Below, piece by piece: positions 1-5,816 of a DNA stretch of 15,430 bases. The position numbers and the translations under genes were made by a program. This DNA is from Candidatus Nanopelagicaceae bacterium (GTDB lineage Bacteria; Actinomycetota; Actinomycetes; Nanopelagicales; Nanopelagicaceae): assembly GCA_947490625.1 (NCBI GenBank), contig CANLHC010000010.1, positions 1-15,430 on the forward strand, written 5' to 3'. Each line of letters begins with the position of its first letter. Position 1 is the first letter of the stretch. The notes beneath the pieces are model-generated. The model was given only the letters and a program-made list of their open reading frames with translations. It was not told the DNA's origin and did no database searches.

Positions 1-141
1 TCACTAGTACTTCGTTTTGATGCAAAAGGGGTAATCACCCAAGCTTTGAAAGCAAGTCAAGTGAAGTCAGTACGCGCAATGTCACATGTGAGCGGTGTGG
101 GATTGATAATCGTAAGCGGCTCTGGAATTTATAAAGGTTAA
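1..141 (+). CDS. C-terminal end of an unidentified protein (partial)
   Basis: The reading frame starting at base 1 stays open for 46 codons and ends in TAA at 139-141; the 5' part lies outside the window. The visible residues alternate hydrophobic and small residues (for example SLVLRFDAKG and GVGLIIVSGSGIYKG), as in beta-strand-rich proteins, but no motif is recognisable. Its stop codon overlaps the stop codon of the convergent minus-strand gene by four bases (138-141), which fits the compaction of the whole window. Coding status rests only on the open frame and this neat tail-to-tail junction. The function cannot be stated; an exported beta-rich protein like its neighbour is possible but is only a guess. 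Confidence 0.55.
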   Translation, partial: SLVLRFDAKGVITQALKASQVKSVRAMSHVSGVGLIIVSGSGIYKG

Positions 142-2498
142 GGTCTAGCAAGTGCGAGACTGCCATCAATGTGGGCAGCTACGGCTGCCTTTCCATCGAC
201 AGTGATCCATCTACCGCTAATTCCATTACTGGCGCTATTTCGAGTAACCAGAGAAACTTTTTTACTTGCAAAATCGATAACGCAGAGGCGATCTTCACAG
301 TTAAAGAGGGCTGAAGTACCGTTGGTACGCAGCCAGCGGTTAGGCGTTCCAAACTTTGAGGTATTAAACGTTTGAATATCTATTTGCCCACCCAATACTG
401 CTGAACGCAATTGTGTTGGTTTTGGGATCTCAGACGTTCCAAGCCACAGCGCAAAGGTGCGCTTTGGCGTTACTGAAAGAGCGACGTCATATCCCGTCAT
501 CGCTAAGGTTTCGCCAGACTCATCCAGGGTTTGAAAAACCCACTTACTTGGATCAAGTGTTGATCGAGTAGCCAATCGAATGGCGCCAGATGTTGCCTCT
601 TTCTTCTGGTTCAGGACAAGAACTGAGTCATAGAGGACGTAGGTCTTCTTGCCGTCGTAACCTGCAGCGAGATGGAATCCAACATCGCCAGTGGTGCGAC
701 CATCGGTCTTGCGATCACCATCTACGAGTTCGTAGACCCACTTGGTGGCACCCGTGAGTTTGTAGGCTCCAATCAAAATTCCTTGGGACTCGTCACGATA
801 GAAAACTTGAATGCCAGACGGGGTAACAACACAAGCGTTTGAGACACTGACATCGCTTGCGGTACGCACTCGGTTTCTATCTTCATAGTTATTTACTGAC
901 TGTCCATTGCCATCGATGATTTCTACGCTGACCTTAGTTCCATCATAAGTCGCATGGCGAAGGTCTTTATCTTTACCATCTGCGTAGAACAAATGTAATT
1001 GTTGTTTTGTACCAGTACCACTAATACAGAGAGAGATCGGACTCGTAATCTCATTCGGTGTTCGGTTGGTTCCGCCTGCTCCATCAATGGTTGTTTTTCT
1101 CCACGTCAAGCCATTCCATATCGCCATTTTCAAAACCCCATTGACTCCATTGGAATAGACAATGACTGGCCTCTTGTTAAAGGTAGTTGTTGCAATGTGA
1201 GTTGGTTCAACATTTGGGTCAACGATAGTTGTCGATTTCCATGCCGCTTGTGGAGTTACTGGATCGGTTGTGACAATGGGCGATGAGCCAAGAGAGTTAC
1301 TGGCAGTGATGGTGAATGTATGAGTAGTTCCATTTCGCAAGCCACCCATGACCACCGGGCTTGTTGGGCTGCTCTTTTCAGCACCTGTTCTGACATTTCG
1401 AACGGTGTAGGCGGTCACTTGCGCGGTACGTAGATTTGCAGGTGGATCCCACTTTACGATCGCAGCGCCATCTGCAATCACCGCTTGAGCATTGCGCACA
1501 GTAGTGGGTAGCTCAACTGCAACACCAACAGGAGGTTTGCTGCGCATGTCCTCCATCATTGCCAATAGCAGCGGTCCTGGATCGTGAAAAATTTCCCCTG
1601 CATCAAGCTCTGGTGTCATGACTGCATCAAGTCCGCTATTTGAAAAAGTCTTCTCATCAAGATGACTTACTGATGAACCATCTACATAGTTTTCTGGCGA
1701 ATAGAGCAGAGGCTTCACACCTTTATTGGCCGCGATTCCCTTTGCTCCGGCCCAGTAAAGTGGAGAGCGCAGCGCTCTTCCTAGCTCAAGAGATGGCGAA
1801 GGTAAATCAGCAAGCCTTCTTCCATCTGCGGTCTGTGCAAATGCATCATAAGGAGTTGGTTGTTCTATCGAACCAAAACCAAGGATTGGGTCGTAGGTAT
1901 CATTAGAGAGAAAACCGAGGCCGTGCGCCATCTCGTGGAGAAATACCGATTGCAGATCGTACTCACGATTTGTCGGTGCGCTATCTCCGCGACGATTCCA
2001 TGCAGCTCGAGCATTTACATTAATGACCATCTCTGAATTTCGGAGATCAAGATCTTTACCAGCTAGCGCATTTGCTAGCGCAGATGGATACCAAAGACTT
2101 GAATCAGGCGCTCCAGAAAATCCTGCAAAGTAACCGCCAGGTCGAGCACTTCCTAATACTGCAACGGACTGAGAGTTACTCCACGTTGCATCGATGGTAA
2201 TTGTTACCTTCGATGCAAAATTTGCAGACCACACATCGACAGCAAATTGAAGTTCTTGTCTTGCCCAATCTGGAAAATTTGAGTAATTCACTTCGATCGA
2301 AGATTTCTTTTCGAGATTTCCACTTTTTGCAGGGGATTGTGGCGTTGCAGAAGTGGCGGTGCCAGCAAAGGTGTATCCCCATTGTGTGGCAGGTGCGAAT
2401 CTGTACAGGGACTGAGCCGAAGCTGAAGGAGTAAGTGTGGCCAACAAGGCCAAAATAAGCAGGGCAATCCTTGTCGTGAAGGATTTGCCGGCTCGCAT
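138..2498 (-). CDS. Exported leishmanolysin-like zinc metalloprotease with FN3 domain and propeller-like repeats
   Basis: This is a 786-residue protein counted from the ATG at 2498. The frame runs open to an ATG at 2555, but the 2498 start puts a clean Sec signal peptide at the N-terminus (basic start, IALLILALLATLT core, cleavage after ASA at about residue 28), and the upstream bases carry a -10-like element. Residues 188-196 read HEMAHGLGF, a zinc-binding HExxH helix. About 87 residues later come SHLDE (H279) and a Met-turn-like VMTPEL (M294), the arrangement of family M8, in which the third zinc histidine is distant from the HExxH. A fibronectin III domain follows at about 329-413. Residues 437-663 contain repeats of the form Y-D-x-x-G-x-L-x-x-A...W...IDG, suggesting a beta-propeller. 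No LPXTG or C-terminal membrane anchor is visible, so secretion or loose surface attachment is inferred. The substrate is unknown. It stands alone on its strand and overlaps the convergent gene stop by four bases. Confidence 0.8.
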   Translation of the reverse strand: MRAGKSFTTRIALLILALLATLTPSASAQSLYRFAPATQWGYTFAGTATSATPQSPAKSGNLEKKSSIEVNYSNFPDWARQELQFAVDVWSANFASKVTITIDATWSNSQSVAVLGSARPGGYFAGFSGAPDSSLWYPSALANALAGKDLDLRNSEMVINVNARAAWNRRGDSAPTNREYDLQSVFLHEMAHGLGFLSNDTYDPILGFGSIEQPTPYDAFAQTADGRRLADLPSPSLELGRALRSPLYWAGAKGIAANKGVKPLLYSPENYVDGSSVSHLDEKTFSNSGLDAVMTPELDAGEIFHDPGPLLLAMMEDMRSKPPVGVAVELPTTVRNAQAVIADGAAIVKWDPPANLRTAQVTAYTVRNVRTGAEKSSPTSPVVMGGLRNGTTHTFTITASNSLGSSPIVTTDPVTPQAAWKSTTIVDPNVEPTHIATTTFNKRPVIVYSNGVNGVLKMAIWNGLTWRKTTIDGAGGTNRTPNEITSPISLCISGTGTKQQLHLFYADGKDKDLRHATYDGTKVSVEIIDGNGQSVNNYEDRNRVRTASDVSVSNACVVTPSGIQVFYRDESQGILIGAYKLTGATKWVYELVDGDRKTDGRTTGDVGFHLAAGYDGKKTYVLYDSVLVLNQKKEATSGAIRLATRSTLDPSKWVFQTLDESGETLAMTGYDVALSVTPKRTFALWLGTSEIPKPTQLRSAVLGGQIDIQTFNTSKFGTPNRWLRTNGTSALFNCEDRLCVIDFASKKVSLVTRNSASNGISGRWITVDGKAAVAAHIDGSLALARP

Positions 2499-2505
2499 GG
2501 CGCTA

Positions 2506-2511
2506 AATCTA
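2506..2511 (-). promoter_or_regulatory. Candidate -10 element of the metalloprotease gene, leaderless geometry
   Basis: On the minus strand TAGATT is followed by seven bases and then the ATG at 2498. That is the spacing expected if transcription starts at or next to the start codon. No Shine-Dalgarno sequence is visible. The TANNNT pattern fits the actinobacterial housekeeping -10; the absence of a leader is inference. Confidence 0.4.
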
Positions 2512-2519
2512 TCAGGATG

Positions 2520-2525
2520 TAAGAA
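2520..2525 (+). promoter_or_regulatory. Candidate -10 element of the 108-residue gene, leaderless geometry
   Basis: TAAGAA is followed by seven bases and the ATG at 2533, the same geometry as the divergent gene, though the final T of TANNNT is missing. The AGGA at 2514-2517 is too far from the ATG to act as an ordinary ribosome binding site. Confidence 0.3.
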
Positions 2526-2532
2526 TACGAAT

Positions 2533-2859
2533 ATGGCCCCCCAATCCAACCGCAAAACTGGTCAAGACGTCTTTGACCGTATTCGCAATGAGAGAGCGCC
2601 ACTTACTGAATTTAGTATTTCTGGAAATGGTCGAGAAGTTACCCTCGATGAGGCACGAAGTGATTTAGCGAAGGCTGTAGGAGCGATCGCTCACACCCTT
2701 TTCGCAAAAAGCTATGGTCCACTTGTTGGCACTGTGACTACTACGAGCGTAGAAACAATTCTCAAGAACGCCGAATCGAACGCTGCGCGTGCAAAAGGCG
2801 ATGCAAAGTTAGTTGTCGAAGAACTCTCCGCACGAATTTTCAAAGAAAAGAAGAAATGA
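2533..2859 (+). CDS. Uncharacterised 108-residue protein
   Basis: I do not recognise this protein. The frame is open from an ATG at 2437, but that longer version would run through the divergent promoter region and the start of the metalloprotease gene. The ATG at 2533 (MAPQSNRKTG) is therefore preferred. The product is soluble, with no signal peptide or membrane segment. It has a charged N-terminal half (GQDVFDRIRNERAPLTEF), a central helix-like stretch and an alanine/lysine-rich C-terminus ending in KEKKK. The last four bases, ATGA, also start the glutaredoxin-like gene, so the two are almost certainly co-transcribed and translationally coupled. The basic tail would suit binding to nucleic acid or a partner protein, but nothing in the sequence shows this. 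It is probably a real gene, given the overlap and its position behind a -10-like element. Confidence 0.7.
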   Translation: MAPQSNRKTGQDVFDRIRNERAPLTEFSISGNGREVTLDEARSDLAKAVGAIAHTLFAKSYGPLVGTVTTTSVETILKNAESNAARAKGDAKLVVEELSARIFKEKKK

Positions 2860-3107
2860 CTCGAGTGAGCGTTTATTCGCGCCATGGCTGTCATTTATGT
2901 GAAGTCGCGGTGGAGACCCTCACGCCACTGAGCAAAGAGTTAGATTTCGAAATCGAGATTATCTACATCGAAGGGAATCAAGAGCTAATCAATCTCTACA
3001 GCGATCAGATTCCGGTAATTCATATTGATGGAACACACCACGATTTCTACAAAGTAGATTCAGAGCGATTTAGATCTTCCCTTGAAAAACATCGTCAGCA
3101 TCAATAA
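2856..3107 (+). CDS. Glutaredoxin-like (DUF836-type) thiol redox protein
   Basis: This 83-residue protein has a compact thioredoxin fold. It opens with a beta strand (RVSVYSR) and a CHLC redox motif at residues 15-18, followed by a helix, then IPVIHIDG with the expected cis-proline at about residue 53. The length and CxxC spacing match the small glutaredoxin/DUF836 family common in Actinobacteria, where the physiological partner is usually unknown. It likely acts in the cytoplasm as a disulfide exchange protein. The start ATG overlaps the preceding gene by ATGA, and a purine-rich stretch (AAAGAAAAGAAG) just upstream may serve as ribosome binding site. Its last 38 bases (3070-3107) overlap the end of the convergent XPB gene. 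The actinobacterial paralogue usually found by hemA/rex is not in that context here. Confidence 0.85.
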   Translation: MTRVSVYSRHGCHLCEVAVETLTPLSKELDFEIEIIYIEGNQELINLYSDQIPVIHIDGTHHDFYKVDSERFRSSLEKHRQHQ

Positions 3108-4719
3108 TTCGATAGGCATAACCTTGCTCTGCCAAGAAACGTTGGCGGTTCGCGGCAAAATCTTGATCGACAGTATCGCGTGAAACAACCGAGTAGAAAA
3201 TAGCTCCTCTGCCATCTGCCTTTGGTCTAAGAATTCGCCCGAGACGCTGCGCCTCTTCTTGGCGTGAACCAAATGCACCTGATACTTGAATAGCAATTGT
3301 GGCATCGGGGAGATCGATCGAGAAATTTGCAACCTTTGAGACAACTAGACAGGTGATCTCTCCGGTTCGAAATGCTGCAAAGAGTCGCTCGCGCTCTTTC
3401 ACCGGGGTATCACCTTTAATGAGTGGAACACCAAGAGTTTCAGAGAGTTCATCTAGCTGAGTGATGTATTGACCAATTACTAAGATTTGCTCGTTAGCGT
3501 GATATGCCACCAACTCTTGCACAACGTCACTTTTTGTTTTTGTGGTTGAGCAGTATCGGTATTTCTCTTCTGGTTCAGCTGTTGCATAGAGAAGTCGCTC
3601 TGACTCAGAGAGATTAACTCGAACTTCAATACATTCAGCAGGCGCGATATAGCCTTGAGATTCAATCTCTTTCCACGGCACATCAAAGCGCTTAGGGCCG
3701 ATAAGTGAGAAGACCTCACCTTCCATTCCATCTTCGCGAACCAAGGTGGCGGTTAATCCAAGGCGTCGGCGTGACTGAATATCGGCGGTAAACCTAAAGA
3801 TCGGTGCAGGTAGTAGGTGCACTTCGTCATAGATGATCAAGCCCCAGTCGTGAGTATCAAAGAGATCAAGGTGTGCGTACACACCATTCTTCTTCTTTGT
3901 CATCACTTGATAGGTAGCGATAGTGACGGGACGAATCTCTTTCTTCGCACCTGAATATTCGCCAATCTCATCTTCATTCAGCGTTGTTCGACGAAGCAAT
4001 TCATCGCGCCACTGACGTGCTGCAACAGTATTTGTTACCAAAATCAACGTTGTTGCCTTTGCATGTGCCATAGCTGCAGCGCCCACAATTGTTTTTCCAG
4101 CCCCGCAAGGAAGTACTACAACGCCGGAGCCACCGTGCCAGAAACCTTCTGCTGCTAGTTCTTGATAGGGGCGAATCTTCCAGCCATCTTCTTTCAGGGC
4201 GATCTCGTGTGCCTGACCATCGACATAGCCTGCAAAATCTTCCGCCGGCCAGCCCAGACGAAGTAATGATTGTTTAATTGCACCGCGTTGGCTTGGGTGC
4301 ACAGCGATGGTCTCTTTATCGATGCGTGGGCCAAGTAGCGGCGCAATTTTCTTCGCCCGAATTACTTCTTCTAAAACTGCTGAATCTGTCGTGACCAGAA
4401 TGAGGCCATGAATCGGATCTGCTTCAAGGCGTAGGCGACCATATCGGGACATGGTCTCTGCAACATCGATAAGAATTGAGTGCGGAACCGCGTAGCGAGA
4501 ATATTTGATGAGCGTATCGATCACTAATTCCGCATCATGTCCGGCAGCTCGGGCGTTCCATAACCCTAAATTGGTGAGGCGATAGGTATGGATATGTTCT
4601 GGTGATCGCTCTAACTCTGCAAAAGGTGCGATTGCTCGACGGCATTCCACCGAATCTGGGTGATCAATATCTAAGAGAAGTGTCTTATCGCTTTGAACAA
4701 TGAGTGGGCCGTTACTCAT
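3070..4719 (-). CDS. XPB/ERCC3-type superfamily 2 DNA helicase
   Basis: This 549-residue DNA helicase belongs to the bacterial XPB family (M. tuberculosis Ercc3-like) and is expected to unwind DNA with 3'-5' polarity. Residues about 45-165 form the N-terminal Helicase_C_3-like domain. Then come motif I LPCGAGKT (203-210), Walker B DEVH (298-301) and motif III LTAT (322-325). Directly after that is the XPB-specific RED motif (328-330). The C-terminal RecA domain ends with motif VI, QRLGRILRP (491-499). All catalytic motifs are intact and the length is normal for the family. The start ATG overlaps the stop of the M20 peptidase gene (ATGA), making it the last gene of a coupled operon with the helicase-associated protein. 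In eukaryotes XPB serves repair and transcription; the bacterial role is not settled, so a role in DNA repair is inference. The gene end overlaps the convergent glutaredoxin-like gene by 38 bases. Confidence 0.95.
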   Translation of the reverse strand: MSNGPLIVQSDKTLLLDIDHPDSVECRRAIAPFAELERSPEHIHTYRLTNLGLWNARAAGHDAELVIDTLIKYSRYAVPHSILIDVAETMSRYGRLRLEADPIHGLILVTTDSAVLEEVIRAKKIAPLLGPRIDKETIAVHPSQRGAIKQSLLRLGWPAEDFAGYVDGQAHEIALKEDGWKIRPYQELAAEGFWHGGSGVVVLPCGAGKTIVGAAAMAHAKATTLILVTNTVAARQWRDELLRRTTLNEDEIGEYSGAKKEIRPVTIATYQVMTKKKNGVYAHLDLFDTHDWGLIIYDEVHLLPAPIFRFTADIQSRRRLGLTATLVREDGMEGEVFSLIGPKRFDVPWKEIESQGYIAPAECIEVRVNLSESERLLYATAEPEEKYRYCSTTKTKSDVVQELVAYHANEQILVIGQYITQLDELSETLGVPLIKGDTPVKERERLFAAFRTGEITCLVVSKVANFSIDLPDATIAIQVSGAFGSRQEEAQRLGRILRPKADGRGAIFYSVVSRDTVDQDFAANRQRFLAEQGYAYRIIDADDVFQGKI

Positions 4720-5816
4720 TTAAGAAGATCCACAATAAATGCGTGGAGGAATTCTGTGCGTGGTTCAAGAGTTTTTGCACTTAACCATTCGGAAGGTGCA
4801 TGTGCACCACCGCCGACAGCGCCAAGGCCATCAAGAACCGGCGCACCAGCGGCTGCGGCGAAGTTTCCATCACTTGCACCGCCAACTTTGGCGCTACCAA
4901 GTGGTGGCATTCCTATCGATGCCGCAACTTTCTCAGCACGCTCGTACAGGGCTGCGGTGGAGTGCTCTTGTAGCGGTGGTCGATTAATCCCGCCCGTTAT
5001 CTCAATTCTGATCTTTGGATTTTCTGCAGTGAGCGCCTTGATTGCCGCATCGACTCGCTCGAGCTCTGACATGGCAAAAGATCGAATATCAATATCAAGA
5101 ATCGCATGATCTGGAACTGTATTTGTTGTGGTTCCTGATCGAAGAACAGTCGGCACAACTGTTGTCCCATGTTCTGTATTTTCAAGTTGAGAAACTTTAA
5201 GAACTACATGAGCAATTTCAGTTGTTGCATTGACTCCCTTTTCAGGTTCTAAGCCTGCATGTGAAGCCAGCCCGTGGACATGAACCTGATACATCGAAGT
5301 TCCTTTACGTCCCGTCTTTACCTTGCCATCAAGGGATGCTTCTAAAACGAGTACCGCCTTGGCACGCGCAGATAGATCTTGAATAAGTTTGCGAGATGTA
5401 TGGCTTCCAGTTTCTTCATCGGTAGTTGCGATGAGAGCAACCGGACCTTCGATGCCTTTGAGGGCATAGAGTCCTTGCAAGAATCCAGCTTTCATATCAA
5501 AGACGCCGGGACCGCGTACAACATCACCATTTACTTCCCACAACGGTTGGTATGAACCATGTGGCCAGACGGTGTCGAGATGTCCCAAGAGAATTACTTC
5601 TGGTTCAGGAGATCCCCACCAGAAGACAGGGCGCCCTTCAACTTCTCTAATCTCAGCAGGTGTTCCAAGTACGCGAGTTGCAATATCGCTAGCAAGTCGG
5701 ACAACGTTGCGGCAGGCATCAAGATCTTCGGTAGGAGATTCACATCGCACCAGTGCTTCTAGGGCTGCCAACATAGGTGTAAGTCTGCCGTATTCGGCTG
5801 AGTTCTGGCTTGTCAT
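4716..5816 (-). CDS. M20 family zinc metallopeptidase, glutamate carboxypeptidase-like
   Basis: This 366-residue cytosolic M20 peptidase has no signal peptide. Zinc ligands and catalytic residues are recognisable: HLDTV (H79, D81), the bridging aspartate in VFDMKAG (D107), catalytic TTDEETG (E134 base, E135 ligand), LEAS (E159) and the final histidine in GGGAHAP (H339). The insertion (dimerisation) domain spans roughly residues 165-280 and includes GLASHAG. The pattern resembles carboxypeptidase G2-type enzymes, which remove a C-terminal glutamate or similar residue from peptides or folate-like compounds. The substrate cannot be read from the sequence, and aminoacylase or dipeptidase activity is equally possible. 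It sits between the helicase-associated gene and XPB with ATGA overlaps on both sides, so it must be co-translated with them. No functional reason is evident. Confidence 0.88.
   Translation of the reverse strand: MTSQNSAEYGRLTPMLAALEALVRCESPTEDLDACRNVVRLASDIATRVLGTPAEIREVEGRPVFWWGSPEPEVILLGHLDTVWPHGSYQPLWEVNGDVVRGPGVFDMKAGFLQGLYALKGIEGPVALIATTDEETGSHTSRKLIQDLSARAKAVLVLEASLDGKVKTGRKGTSMYQVHVHGLASHAGLEPEKGVNATTEIAHVVLKVSQLENTEHGTTVVPTVLRSGTTTNTVPDHAILDIDIRSFAMSELERVDAAIKALTAENPKIRIEITGGINRPPLQEHSTAALYERAEKVAASIGMPPLGSAKVGGASDGNFAAAAGAPVLDGLGAVGGGAHAPSEWLSAKTLEPRTEFLHAFIVDLLK

Noticed and set aside
1911..1937. Classical metzincin HExxHxxGxxH zinc site in the exported protease
   Set aside because: The position of the third histidine is a serine; the M8-like arrangement with a distant histidine explains the sequence better.
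2437..2532. Longer start for the 108-residue gene at 2437
   Set aside because: The extra 32 codons are antisense to the signal peptide region of the metalloprotease gene and would include its promoter.
2499..2555. Longer N-terminus for the metalloprotease starting at 2555
   Set aside because: It would add 19 residues before a complete signal peptide and overlap the first codons of the divergent gene at 2533. The 2498 ATG has a -10 element at leaderless spacing.
4693..5109. 138-codon open frame on the plus strand within the M20 peptidase gene
   Set aside because: It is antisense to the conserved zinc-binding region of M20; the composition (alanine, proline and serine runs) is typical of a shadow frame and no family is recognised.
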